NCBI GenBank assembly: GCA_023614405.1
Contig: CM042691.1
Location: 175,494,927 to 175,558,926 of the forward strand
Direction: 5' to 3'
Origin: Avena insularis
Taxonomy: Eukaryota > Streptophyta > Magnoliopsida > Poales > Poaceae
DNA: 64,000 bases
Part shown: one piece after another, positions 11,165 to 22,485 of the stretch
Layout: each line of letters starts with the position of its first letter
Position numbering within the stretch: the stretch's first letter is position 1
The notes under the pieces: model-generated
Told to the model about the DNA's origin: nothing
What the model saw: only the letters and a program-made list of their open reading frames with translations
The model's database searches: none
Position numbers and translations under genes: made by a program

Positions 11165-14100
11165 CATAGCACCCCCTGGGGTTAGGCTTAAACTAACCTC
11201 AGATCACCATCTAAGATAAGTTCAACTCCCAAGCACGAAAGATCATAGTAAGATTCGGTAACATTACAGAACACATGGATTCAACAGCATAAGTTTAAAC
11301 TCTTATCAGAGTAAGATATTAGAGTTATTACAAACCAGAGGTCGTAGACCCAACATTACATCACACAATGAAAGAAAATTATGTTGTTCTACACAACAAC
11401 TTAGCAAAAGGCCTAAGAGGCCATAAACAAAAGCGACGTCCATCCCATAGTGCTCAGATTGCTACCTGGGACCCCCAACTACTTGTTGATTTCAACGTAG
11501 AAGCCACCTTCAGTTGCAACCAGATCCTCTGTAAAAAAACAATGGCGCAAGGCTGAGTACGAGAATGTACTCTGCAAGACTTAGATAACCTAGTATATAT
11601 ATGCTCTGGCTAGATAGGCTTTCTCTGGATTTACTTTTGCAAAAAGCAATCTTTATTTGTAAACAAGAGAGAGAAGAGGCTCATCTACTTAGAATCTTTT
11701 AAAAAGGGATGAGATAGCGACTTCTTCATCTTGTTCATCACATCTTGGTAACCATCAGCTTCATCAGAACCTCCTATCTAGGATCACCCCCTCGACCCAG
11801 AGGAAGCATCCTTAAGCACACGTGGATCAACAAGTTTTATAATGATTAAAGTTATCTATGATCTTAGAATCTGGTCACCAAGCGTTCATAACCGTAAACA
11901 CAGCTTTTCGAAAAGATTAATACCCTGCAGGGCTGTACAACTTTACCCACAAGTACCAACCGACTCTTAATGCCAAATATTATGAGCCCTCTTCCTTGGA
12001 AGGCCGGAAGAGGGTGGTTGACCACGACGTTTACCTTGCTTTCACCGAGACCATGAGTCACACAATAAGTATGATTCCGCCGTAACGGGTCAAATCCCGA
12101 AGCCGGTACTTAAAGATGTGAGGCGAGGTTGGTTCACCAGGGGCTCCATCCACCCCAATCAACCACGGCCACGCTTCCCTACCTGTTATGATGCTCCTCC
12201 ATCACCTCCTCTTTCGAAAAAAAAATTAATGTGTATGCCAAATGGAAATCCCGAACTATGTGACTCATGGAATCTACTAGGCAAGTTAGTCAGTCGAGGG
12301 GTTGTGCAGGCCCCGTGTGGCTGTACGCTCGTCTCGGTTCCAAAGGCAAGAACTCGGTTCCTAGTGGTGGCGAGCATGGGACTACAAAAACCACACCCAA
12401 CGTGGCCTCCCATACAAGCCTTAGCATGATTAGTTCACTCCTTCGATGATGTCACCATCCCCTACCTCACTACCTTCCTTGGCACCTCTGATTCATCATT
12501 GAATAAAGAACGTTGTTTCTATGCTTGGCTAAGCTGTCGATAACAGAAGCTCTACAACGCTCACATGCCAAACCTCGGTATGCTAGGAGCAGTGGATCAG
12601 GAGTATAAGGCTACAAAAAGGGAAACAATCCAGCAGATAGGTAACACTAGCTACTGACAAAAGACCACATTGGAATTGTGTGCTTTATAGCGAGAAAGTA
12701 ATATACTTTATAAAACATAGGTTCCGAATGAGAGGCCACGCTTGCCTTGTCCGTCGGTAGACAGGTACGTATCTTCGGTGTTGTTGACTTCAGCTTCTGG
12801 TTCAGATCCTATCGCGAAAAACCAAATACCAGAAAGGGAGAAGCAACATTCAATGCATGGCATGTGCAATGCTCAATCAATATGGATGATATGACAAGTT
12901 AACTTGCGTTGAAATGAAACCCTAAAACATGTTCGGCAATTTGAACGGGGTTTCGAGGGTTGAAAACCCTAACTCGAAGAACTCCGGAAACACAATGGAA
13001 GGGTTACTACGGTGTTCTAATTAAACTTGCCATTTAAGATGTTGAACAATGCATTATGATAGCTTAATTAGATAGTTCTCACTTTTCTGAAAATTTTGAT
13101 ATATTATTTGTATTTTTCTGAATGATAGATTAAAAGTTATTGAATTTACAATATTCAAAACAATATATGAAATTATTAAACCTTTTATTAATTTAAATAT
13201 AACTGGGAATACTTTTTACACAGGGGGCTAAGCTAGCCACAGACACATACAGGTGGGACCGTGGCCACCTCAGCAGCCACACACGCGAAAAGGCTCAGGG
13301 GCAATTTTCACCGGGGAAGAGGATACCCACAACGACTGACGGGTGGGGCCAAGGCCTTGTAGGCAAGCCACGCGAGCCTCGCCGGAGAACGGCCAGGCAG
13401 CAGCGACTGATGGCGCTAGGGGGAGATCTGGGAGGCATGGTTGGGCGGGTTCGAAGCGGAACGACACGGGGAGTGAATCTACAGTGGCGCCACCAATTTT
13501 TGGTCGCCGGAGCTAGGTCCCCGACGCTAACTGGCGGCAACGGAGGTTACACGGTGATGGAGCGATACAGAGAACTAGGGAGGAGAGGGAGGGTGCCTTG
13601 AGCACCGTATGCTCACCCTGAGCGTGTAGATGGCAACGGTGAGGCCGGAGGAGCTTCGGAATGACGGCGATTTGATGATGACGGTGGTGGCAGGACCTCG
13701 GGGAACGAGCTCGTCCATGCCAGCTGGGGATGCGCGGCTCGATTCCTCTGGCTAGAAGATGGAGGGCATCACGACGGAGCTCCTAAGCTACTCAGCCGGG
13801 CTCGGGGTGCACGGGAACAATCTCTAGCTCTTCGCCATGGCAGCTAGGGTTCAGTGGGGAGGAGCTCTGCCGAGAGAGAGAGCGAGAGGGAAAGGGATAA
13901 GGGGATGAGGAGAGAGAGCCGAGCAGCGGCGTTCTTATCCTGGGCTCCGGGGGCGGAGGCGCGGTGGCGAGCATCACAGGGCGCTGCTGGAATCGACGAC
14001 GGCGGCACTGCCACCCAGCTGCTTAGCGTCGTCATCGAAGATGACGAGGAACAGAGAGTGAAGGGGTACGAGCCTTCTTCTGGGCCCCGGGTGGGCTGAC

Positions 14101-14526
14101 CTGGGCCGCTGCTGGGCTGCAGGAAAGGTTGCAGGGGAAGAGCAAGAAGAGCTGGGCCGGCCTGGTTCGGCTGTTGCTCATTTTTTTTAACCAAAACTCT
14201 TTCCTTTTTCTGTTTTCAAAACCTATTTTGTATTTTCAATTTCATACATGTTTTTGGTTATTTCAGAAATACCAATGGCTTTTGTGGGATATGTAAAACA
14301 TTCTGGGCCCTTTTATTCCTTTTGGGCTCCAATTGTTTTGTACTTTTCAAAATTCAAACACCACTTGAAGGTAGTTCCAAAGAGAAAGGGAAAGGACTAG
14401 TCTTTAGTGTTTTGCACTTGCACTTTGGTTCACACACTTGATCACATGCAAATATTGTATTGATTTAAACAGATGCATGCAATGCTTTAACATTATATAC
14501 ATATATCACAGACTTGGGTTGTTACA
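11165..14526 (-). repeat. RLG-1 5' LTR
   Basis: Matches 2882-6238 end to end. The end next to the primer site reads CATAGC on the plus strand where the other copy has TGTAGC, so the terminal TG has been lost by two transitions. It contains the palindrome at 11923-11932 and a minus-strand donor-like site at 13611-13620. ORFs read inside the GC-rich half (13270-14194) are not conserved in frame between the two LTRs, so I do not call genes there. Confidence 0.9.
11923..11932. promoter_or_regulatory. Conserved LTR palindrome CCCTGCAGGG (RLG-1, 5' LTR)
   Basis: Identical to the copy at 3640-3649, 0.76 kb from the LTR 3' end. Confidence 0.6.
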
Positions 14527-14531
14527 GAACC
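14527..14531. repeat. RLG-1 target-site duplication, right copy (GAACC)
   Basis: Identical to 2877-2881. Confidence 0.9.
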
Positions 14532-15440
14532 AGACCTATTGAACTGGCGAAGGCTCGTGAAGGCTACGTGCCAGTCGTCGATTTTGAGTCGGTGAAAACA
14601 ACGCTTGCCATAGTGGAAGAGAAGATGAGTGCGGCAACCGCGGTAGCAGATTCGGACGCGAAGCATCCAATTCCATCATTGTGGATTTGTAGATGAAGCT
14701 CTCCAATTTGGAGAAATTAGTCTAGGAAAGCTTCCAACTCCTCCTTGGTTAGTGCCCTTTTTTGGTTTATTTGTAACAGAGAAATTTCCTGAGTGGGTCC
14801 AGTCCCCGAGTAAGTCAGAGTAGCCGCAACCTTGATTTTGATATGATCTGACTTTGTAGATATTGTAGGCCAAGGTGACCCGACAGTGTGGGACTTCACC
14901 GCCAAGAAATGCATGAACGCGGTGCTAAACACCATGACGGAGTCTTCGTCATGCGTTCGCACCATTTTCCACAACATTAGCTCAACTGAAGTGGTACCCA
15001 TGAGGTTCATGGGCTTGTGATAGTATCTTGAGGAGAGTCCTGCGGTGGTGCAGTAGATGATGCGGTCCTCTTTCCTTCACGGGGTGACTAAATCCCCAAG
15101 GTTTGAGCTTGCCCATTTCCTGGAAGACTTTGATCTCGACGATGTCACCAGTGGGTACCCGTTGATGAACGGGACTATGGAGATAGCAGATGTTCTCGCC
15201 TTGCAGTCGAAGGTTGCTTGATATGCGGAGCGGGTCCTCGCGATGAACGACCTCTTGGCCTACCATGTGAGGGATGTGGCACCGGGCGACACCGAGACGG
15301 AGCATCGCGACTTGTCCTCGTAGAGCTCGTTTCGGTCGGCGATTGCGAAGGAGCTGTCGACGTACCCGACCAAGCCTATTGGAGTAACCAAAGGTGTGGG
15401 TGGTGATTCGGTTGCAAAGCCTGCAAAGTGAGAAGCTTGA
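14532..15440 (+). pseudogene. Unclassified decayed coding repeat, 3' half
   Basis: Continues the repeat interrupted at 2876. Plus-strand blocks read ELAKAREGYVPVVDFESVK (14535 on), then GDPTVWDFTAKKCMNAVLN (14875 on), then RFELAHFLEDFDLDDVTSGY and MNDLLAYHVRDVAPGD (15090-15290). Stops and likely introns with GTAG-type ends lie between them. The segments are helical and charged, and no catalytic motif is visible. It could be the end of a gag-like protein of a gypsy-type grass element or an unrecognised captured gene. I cannot decide. Confidence 0.3.
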
Positions 15441-15569
15441 CCATGTAATAGGGTTAGAGACATATGGCTTTGTAAGGAATTGGAGTTAATATGAATGTGT
15501 TATGTTTTGCATTAATGTGATGAGTATCTGTGACTATTTGTTTTTCTAATTATTACTTTGTGATTTGAG

Positions 15570-16060
15570 AGCGTCGAAGGTATCTAGTCCCCAAGCATAT
15601 TGATTTAGGTTTCCACGCGCGAGATGTGTGTGTGCGAGATGTTCAGGTAGCTCTTGTCGACTTACCGTGGCACATGGAGCCAGTTGTCTGGCAACCCCAA
15701 AGGACTAGCTGTACTTGGCGTTTCTTCCCGGATGTGTACGGGTTTGTTTTTGACGAGTCCCCGAGAATGGTACTTTAGCTTTTTGAGGCATTGATCCTAA
15801 GGGAGTAAGGACTTTTTGTTGCGTTGTTTCTGTGTAGCGCGTCATACCTCCTGATTCGGGGAACCAGTCGCTTGGCGACTCCAAGGCGAGCTCTTTACTT
15901 GGTGTTTTCGCGAGGTGCATACAGGTCTGTGTTGTCACAAGTCCCCGAGCATGCTACGTAACAGTCCAATTCATTGCATCCAAGGATGAGGGAGACAGGG
16001 TGCTGTAAGAAGCACGTCCAATCGTCTTGGCTCGATGAGCCAGTCGAGCAGGGAGACTAC
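15570..16060 (+). repeat. Three degenerate tandem units of about 180 bp
   Basis: The marker AGTCCCC(G/A)AG recurs near 15583, 15755 and 15938. The marker GA(G/A)CCAGT recurs near 15676, 15861 and 16036. Together they give about three diverged units of 172-185 bp downstream of the decayed coding repeat. 15440-15570 holds nothing recognisable. Confidence 0.5.
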
Positions 16061-16151
16061 AATGGGGGATTTTCTTTAGGCGTTTTTTGTGGACATCACA
16101 AGGCTCAGATTTCCCTGATGCCCTTGTACTGCACTACTTGGCTTTGTCCAC

Positions 16152-16400
16152 CACTAGGAAAACCTTAATTAGTGGCGCCTTAGTTTTTCCCTTCTATGGG
16201 GCATACCAGATGCGCCACTGATACGTTGCCACAAAAGTGGACTTATGTGGCGCATTCTGAAATCTGCCATAGAAGTCATCAAACTTCTGTGGCGCATCCC
16301 TGGTTGTTCGCCACAGGTCCTATTTCAGTGGCGCACTTGCGCATATGCACCACAAATGTCGTATGTGCCACAGGAAACTATATGCATGCACCATAGATAT
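16152..16400. repeat. CACTA left terminus and subterminal repeats
   Basis: After the terminal CACTA, the octamer GTGGCGCA/TGCGCCAC and close variants (GTGCCACA, GCCACAGG) occur at least eight times in both orientations within 240 bases. In this superfamily such arrays are the transposase binding sites near the ends (family knowledge). Confidence 0.8.
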
Positions 16401-16667
16401 ATTACTTAGGTATTCAAAAAAACAGTTCTAGTCCAGAATCAGGTATTATACAAGATTTATACACATAGAAGTAGAAACAGTACATTTCACTTAGTATGTG
16501 AAAACAAACATAATACAAACACGAATATAGTGTCATCACACTACTTAAAGACTGATCGAGATACACAAGTGTTCATCATCTCACAATACAAGTGACAAGT
16601 GGCGAATTATTACACAAGTGTTGGTACAAAGTTCATCATCTCACATTACAAATGAAGTGGTCACCGC
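16401..16667 (-). other. CACTA 3' non-coding stretch
   Basis: A/T-rich, with a local duplication (ACAAGTG...TTCATCATCTCACA occurs twice, near 16566 and 16616). No gene. Confidence 0.5.
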
Positions 16668-16907
16668 CTACACTAGAATAAAATAGAATACATCTTTGAT
16701 GATGGTGAGTAAGAGCAAGAGCACGAACAATATCTTCATCCAGTTCTCCAGCCACAGGTGGTTCCTCCACTTGGCTACCGCCTCCTCTCGAGTCGCGTAT
16801 CCTTTGTAGATATTTTCGCTGAACTTGTTCACCTGTTTCTAATAGTCCTCCCACTCATTGTAGACTCCTGGAACCCAACCCGTGTACACTACGTACCACT
16901 TCGTCAT
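16668..16907 (-). pseudogene. Small CACTA-associated ORF: RNase H1 N-terminal/viroplasmin-like domain plus C-terminal membrane segment
   Basis: A minus-strand frame of 79 codons from ATG at 16907 to TAG at 16668-16670, with one internal TAG (codon 23, 16839-16841). Residues 3-22 read KWYVVYTGWVPGVYNEWEDY and the next part has NKFSENIYKGYATREEAVAKW. The WYVVYxGxxPGVYxxW, FSxNxYKGY and T(R)EEA pattern is that of the RNase H1 N-terminal (caulimovirus VI/viroplasmin) fold. Residues from about 57 are a hydrophobic helix (ILFVLLLLLTII, then VFYFILV), predicted to be a tail anchor. RLG-2 is inserted 8 bases upstream of the ATG. The domain call is from motif recognition; a nucleic-acid-binding, membrane-tethered role is inference. 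Confidence 0.55.
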
Positions 16908-16910
16908 CTC

Positions 16911-16915
16911 TGTAG
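16911..16915. repeat. RLG-2 target-site duplication, left copy (TGTAG)
   Basis: Matches TATAG at 29838-29842 with one transition. Confidence 0.75.
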
Positions 16916-18186
16916 TGTAACATGCCAAAAATATTAATCAAGATTATCAAGTTCTAATCACCCAAGTTTAGGGTTAACAAAAACTTTTGTTAATTAAAAA
17001 TCAATATGAATGCATGTGTGCGTGTGTGATGAATGCATGAATGCTTGCAATGCCATGTTTGATTGCTATGAATGCTAAGGATTGGTTTAAATATGAAAAC
17101 AACATCATCTAAATCATTTCCAAGGAGAATCAAATGAAGAGAAATTCAAAACTAAATAATATAAGCAAATGGTCATTTTGACCAAAGTTAACCACTAGTC
17201 CACTTTGAGTGTTTCTAGTCCAAGTTTTCTAACAGAAACAAATCCAATTCTTTTCACCCCTTGCTAGACACAGTAAAAGTGAACCCAAGCCCACTTTGCA
17301 AACCTAAAAAAACAGATTGCAAATCTATTCAAATGACAATTCAAAATTGAATCAAGTGTAGGTACTAAGATCACCATTTCTCAAAACCCAACCAAACCAG
17401 TTCACCTTGAAAAACCCAAGCAACCATATACTACCAAGCATGTAACCAAAGCACTCACCAAAATTCGTCCAAAAATTCAAAACTAAATTTCATGCGGACA
17501 TATTGTCAAACACCTTTTGTGCACAAATCTGGAAAAATCCACAAACACTATAGTGATCAGTGTTCTTGCCAAACTGGTCTCCCATTTTGCAACCAAAGTA
17601 CTCCCAGTATATCACCCATGACTCACTTATAGACCTAGACCACGGTCCATGACCATTTCATCAATGGCATGCATGCCCGACCACCAAGATGTCCACCTCA
17701 ACATCGACTGCATGATACAAGCCACGCCGGCCTCGCCAACCTTGCCTGACAACACGCCCATACCTCACCTCTCCTGCCTGTACACGCCTAGCTCAGAGAA
17801 AGACAGAGGAGACCCGACACGAGCCATGCTCAGACCACTGTCGACCATGTCGACGAGCACCAATAGTTCACGCCTCTTCCCGCGTAACCCGACCACCTCG
17901 CGCTCTCTCCGCCCACCTAAATGATCACCATCGTCCCAGGAGCACTACAGACATCCCCGTTTGAGATCCCATGCCCTGTAGTCTCCGTTCCCGCGAAGTT
18001 CTCCGCCAGCACCGTCGGCATGCACCAAAGCTACCGACCGCTGCATGCCTCCATTTACTGATCCATGATGCCCGTGATGATTGCTAGCGAACCACCCACC
18101 ATCCTAGCCTCTGAACCATGCCAATAGCTTGTTGTGCCATTGCCCCGTCGAGCTCCGACCATGCCGTGATGCACCCGTCGTCCCGC

Positions 18187-18195
18187 TATAAAAAG
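18187..18195 (+). promoter_or_regulatory. RLG-2 5' LTR TATA box
   Basis: TATAAAAAG in a GC-rich context, 1.27 kb into the LTR and conserved at 27174-27182 in the right LTR. It is the probable RNA polymerase II promoter of the element. Confidence 0.65.
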
Positions 18196-20257
18196 GGAGC
18201 TTCCCCGCACCAAATCTTCACACCATCGCACTCCACTCCATCTCAGAAACCTTCCAGATCCCCCCAGAGCAATCCCTCCACCATAGCTCCCCAATTCCAC
18301 CGGATACCGCTGCGGAAGGAGGAGAAGGGCGCCGCCGATTCAAGCCATCTCCGACGACGCCGCCGGTACGAGGAGAACTGTCGGAGCCGCCTCATCCTTT
18401 TGCCCCCATCCTCGAGCACCACTGGAGCTCCGGTAAGCCTCCCCCGACCCCTACTGGACTTGCTAGGGTTTCTCCCCGTCGTGTCTTGTTCCAGTGAGGA
18501 AGATGGCCATGAGCCGTTGATCTAGGATCAAATCCTACTGTCAAAATCCTCCGATACCCTTTCGGGAGCCCCTGTTCCACTGATAGGTGGGACATCCCCT
18601 TTAAGTTAGCCCTGGCGCTGCGCTGTGCTGTGGGCCAGCCCATTTAGCTTTCCCGCGCTCAACCCAGTAATTCAAATATAGATTTTTCAATTTAGTTCAA
18701 ACCTAGTTCTGTGAGTAGATTCAAAAATCAATTCAAAGAGTTTCACTAAACCAAATTGCATGAAACCAATTTTTCTAGAAAGGTATGGAAATTATCAATC
18801 CAGGCCCGTTGGATTCAAACCATTTGCATTTATAGATCACCTATACCAAAAATAACAAGATAGAGACTTTTCTACATTCAAACATTTTTCAAAAATCAAC
18901 CATAAATGCTTTTGAGTTGATTCCAACTCTCAAAAATCACATTTTACAAGATCTTTCTGAATATATAAAAATATGTAGATTTACATGTAGTAATACTAGA
19001 CAAGTACTAAAATAATGCCCCATAGGAATTTCTAGTCACTTTAATTATTAAAAATAATAATGTTAAACCTTATTAAATTGTGACACCACTTTAAATAACA
19101 TTCCCAAGTATTAAAATATGTGGTGACGACATGTGTCAACATGATCCCATATTTTAATTGGAGAATATTAAATCCTAAGTAGTTTTCAATGAGTAGAAAT
19201 TACTTTTCTAAAATAAAATAAATAAGACTAGGTCTTTAATTCATGTGATGATTGTGATGATGCTAGATCATCTAGTGTGAACCTTTGTGTGCTAAATAGA
19301 GGTAGTATTGTTTGGTGATTGTGTACCTCGTATTGATTTATAGACACTAGTATCGACCAAGGATACGAGGAGGAATGGGACTACTACTATGAAGAAGAGG
19401 AAGAGAACTTGAATTACTACACCAATCAAGGCAAGATACACTATGGAAGCTAATACTTGCAAGCCCCACAATACAAATTAACCTATGCAATGCATTAGGC
19501 ATGCTTTGGTTATGCAACCTTGATTATACCAAATCCTAGTTTTATTTGCAAGCTTTATTCTTTTATTTCTTTATCAAAGCTCTTCATTGCGTTTACTTAG
19601 TGACTTGGGAGTTTTTGGAAAGATATTATAGGTAGCATAAAGAGCATAAAACTTAGCCTAAGTTAAGTTAGAACTAGATTTCATACTGAGGCATGAGATT
19701 AGATTTGGATAAGTCAGACTTGATTAACACCCCTCATTAGTGTTTACCCCCAATTTAGTAGCTAGTGCTAAGAATAAAATTTGACCACTTTAGATGGGAA
19801 TACATGGTGAAAATGATTATGAAAACCATAGAAAGATCAGTCATTCTAATAAAATGTTTTGACATGTGTTATGAACACCAGATGATTTGATGAAAATGTT
19901 GAGGCATGAGCCTTAGCCCTATATAAAACTGATGGTTGGATTCATATGCAATACCATTCCAATGTTACCGTACAACCACAATACCCGAATTTGTGTAGGG
20001 CTTGACTGGAAGTTTATATGTCTTAGTATGGGTTCCCTTGCAGAAGAGGTTTGAGATGAGGCTACCTCATGATTATTATCTACCTGTGCAGTTCCCAAGA
20101 TGACAGATGGTCATGGTTGGGAGGCCAAACTCGTTGGGGAGGTGCCTATACTAGGGTGTGTAATTGAAAGGTTAGGATTGATTATCCGCATACTGAGTAT
20201 GGTGATTCAGGATTGTTCTTGACAGATGTATCGAATGTTGTGGTGAAAATGTACCAC

Positions 20258-20267
20258 CTCTGCAGAG
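20258..20267. promoter_or_regulatory. Conserved LTR palindrome CTCTGCAGAG (RLG-2, 5' LTR)
   Basis: A perfect 10-bp palindrome preceded by AAAATGTACCAC, 0.65 kb from the LTR end. It has the same context as the CCCTGCAGGG copies in RLG-1 and RLG-5. Confidence 0.6.
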
Positions 20268-20912
20268 TGTCAAACTATTAGAATATTCGCGTCCGTGGTT
20301 ATGGGCAGTTGGAGTGGCCATACTGTTCTGTTGTCAGACGTTTTCAAAATGACTTGTGAAATGAACTTTGACTTTGACTTGACCACAACTGGGTTGTGAA
20401 CATGAAAACTAAGTTCCCACTTAGGTGTTGTAAAACATTAAACTAGTTTTCGTTACTTCTAAACTCGGTTAGAGTAAACCTGGCTTTTTGCAAATAAACC
20501 TAGAGCTTAGGATTCCTACTCAAACTACTTACTTGTTAGTGATAGTTTGCGAGTACTTAAAGAGTACTCATGGCTTTGTCCCTGGCTATTCCTATGGCTA
20601 TACTATGAGGAAGACTACCAGGATGATGGACCGCAGGAAGTCTATGACAACTAGGATCATCTCCAATCGTAAGCATTGCGTGTGACCCTGAAGATGGAGC
20701 TTCGACCATGCTATCGTTATTATATTATTCTGCTGCGTTGATTATATTAAGACTGGATCATGAGATCCTTTATTTGTAAGACCTTTATTATAGTTTGTAA
20801 TGGATTATGAACTATGGTACCAATCTGATATGTCTCGCAAAAATGGTAATCCTGGGATTGCAATGTATGGCATAACAGGTATCTGGGATTAAAAATCCAA
20901 TTGTTGACAAGT

Positions 20913-20925
20913 TGGTATCAGAGCC
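20913..20925 (+). promoter_or_regulatory. RLG-2 primer binding site (tRNA-Met type)
   Basis: TGGTATCAGAGCC three bases after the 5' LTR. The leader from 20926 to 21377 holds nothing else recognisable. Confidence 0.9.
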
Positions 20926-21377
20926 ATCCTGACCATAGGAGACCCTAGTTAGAATGGACGCTTGAATCAAAAACTTAGTTTCAAAAACAAACAAGTGAGT
21001 ATTTATGAAAACCTATTCTCATTCTTATCACTGAGATTCTATCAAGAAAATTTATGTTCCTAAAAAATTCTTGCAATTCTACATAACATTTTGCTCACTA
21101 GATCACTTTAGTAGAACTCACACCTACGAAAGAGATCATTATTTGTGATTTGTATCCAGTCCCACTATATCGTAGCTTCATAGAATGGTTCTTAAAACCA
21201 TCTGTTACCTTAGTGTGGTGTGTGTTTGCATTGAGTGCTATGAATGAGTGAAGGAATGAAAAGCAAGTTGCTTGTTGAGAAAACCCGAGTCAAACTCAAA
21301 GTTTAAAAACTTTTCAAAAACAAATCCATGAACCTTAGAAATTTCCCTCTTGTCTCATGATCTATCTTAATCTTCAG

Positions 21378-22485
21378 ATGCCCCGCGGAGGACGCACTTC
21401 ATCCCCGGACCCAATGCTACAAATCTTGCAAATGTTGGTTTCAGACCGTGAAGCTGAAAGAGCCGAACGTCAAGACAACTTAGCCACCCTTCAATAGATA
21501 GCTCAGATGGCCAATAATAATCAAGGACATGGAAACTAGGATAACCATGGATCCAAGCTCAAGAACTTTCAGAACACCAATCCACCCATATTTAGTAAGT
21601 CTGAAGAGCCATTACATGTTGATGACTGGCTGCAGACCATGGAAAACAACTTAAAAGTCGTAGGAGTAGAGGCCAAATGAGAAAGTACTATTTGCCACCC
21701 ATTATCTAGCAGGTGATGCAAGAGCTTGGTGCAATAGCATTCACACCATGAATGGAGGACAAATGATGTCTTGGGATGAATTCAAACTCATGTTCAGCAG
21801 AACCCATGTGCCACCGGGTTTAATCAAGAGGATGAGAGATGAGTTCAGAGAATTGAAGCAAGGGAGGATGACAATAGTTGAGTACCATGACAAATTGATG
21901 TCATTAGCTAGGTATGCACCAAATGAGATTGAAACTGAAGCCAAGAATAAGGAGAGATTCTTGAATGGTCTGCATAATGAGATGTAGACGGTATTAGTCA
22001 AAATTCCGTTTGCTGACATTGAAGCCTTAGTGGATTTTGCAATCCAGATGGAAGGAAACATAATCCAAGACAATGAGAATCGCAAGCATCGAATGATGCA
22101 TGAACCAGGAACCCACGATACCCCAAAGTATCGCCCCAACCCGTCTGCAGGATATGCCCCAAGAAACAATAGACCCCCGATGACCCGTCCGAACTATCCC
22201 AAACGTGGAGGAGGAAACCCAAGGCCTGGAGGAAACCACAACAACAACCCCGGAAACTCCAAAAATTTCAACCGTGCACCGCCCAAGTTAAACAACAACA
22301 ACACCAATACTGCCCCAAGGACTGGAAGCAATGCTATGCCTGTTGCAGGAAAAGACAACTCTCAGGTTACTTGTTATGAATGCGGAACCAAGGGTCACTA
22401 CTCCAATGAGTGCCCCAAGAAGCTTGCAGCAGCCCCTAATGTGAATGCCCTAGCTCAGAGCAGCGCCTTGTTAAGCCTAGAATAA
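21378..22485 (+). pseudogene. RLG-2 Gag with CCHC zinc knuckle, broken
   Basis: Starts MPRGGRTSSPDP. The N-terminal 100 codons contain two TAG stops and lose frame by one inserted base in an A-run near 21677. From 21748 the frame reads MMSWDEFKLMFSRTHVPPG and MRDEFRELKQGRMTIVEYHD. It has a TAG at 21985-21987, then runs open to 22485 with an Asn/Pro/Gly-rich linker and one intact knuckle CYECGTKGHYSNEC. It is the structural protein of the virus-like particle. Apart from these breaks it has the usual gag layout of the group. Confidence 0.85.

Larger units (their letters stand above)
2882..14526 (-). mobile_element. RLG-1: Tekay-like gypsy (chromovirus) LTR retrotransposon, complete but inactive
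   Basis: An 11.6-kb element in minus orientation bounded by two LTRs of about 3.36 kb and a perfect 5-bp duplication. In transcription order it has 5' LTR (11165-14526), tRNA-Met-type primer site (11148-11159), leader, gag, protease, reverse transcriptase, RNase H, integrase, chromodomain, polypurine tract and 3' LTR (2882-6238). The chromodomain and the long LTRs place it in the Tekay/Del group of chromoviruses (known family features). The coding region carries several stops and frameshifts. The two LTRs differ by several percent by eye, so this is not a recent insertion. It splits the older repeat at 1690-2876/14532. Confidence 0.9.
16916..20909 (+). repeat. RLG-2 5' LTR
   Basis: Starts TGTAACATGCC and ends GTTGACA. 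It contains a TATA box at 18187, a GC-rich transcribed leader after it, a donor-like CGGTAAGCC at 18431, and the shared palindrome at 20258-20267. ORFs inside are short and not conserved in the other LTR copy. Confidence 0.9.

Noticed and set aside
13270..14194. Several overlapping GC-rich ORFs (and the equivalent at 5041-5495)
   Set aside because: They are in the GC-rich leader of the RLG-1 LTR. Frames are open by composition only and differ between the two LTR copies.
16130..16140. Earlier CACTACTT as the CACTA terminus
   Set aside because: It is not followed by the subterminal GTGGCGCA array at the proper spacing or by the GGAAAA typical of these ends; 16152 fits better.
17649..17924. 91-codon ORF in the RLG-2 5' LTR
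   Set aside because: It lies in non-coding LTR sequence, and the matching part of the 3' LTR (26640-26950) does not keep the frame.
20913..20925. TGGTATCAGAGCC-type words as tRNA genes
   Set aside because: They are primer binding sites adjacent to LTRs, with no cloverleaf.
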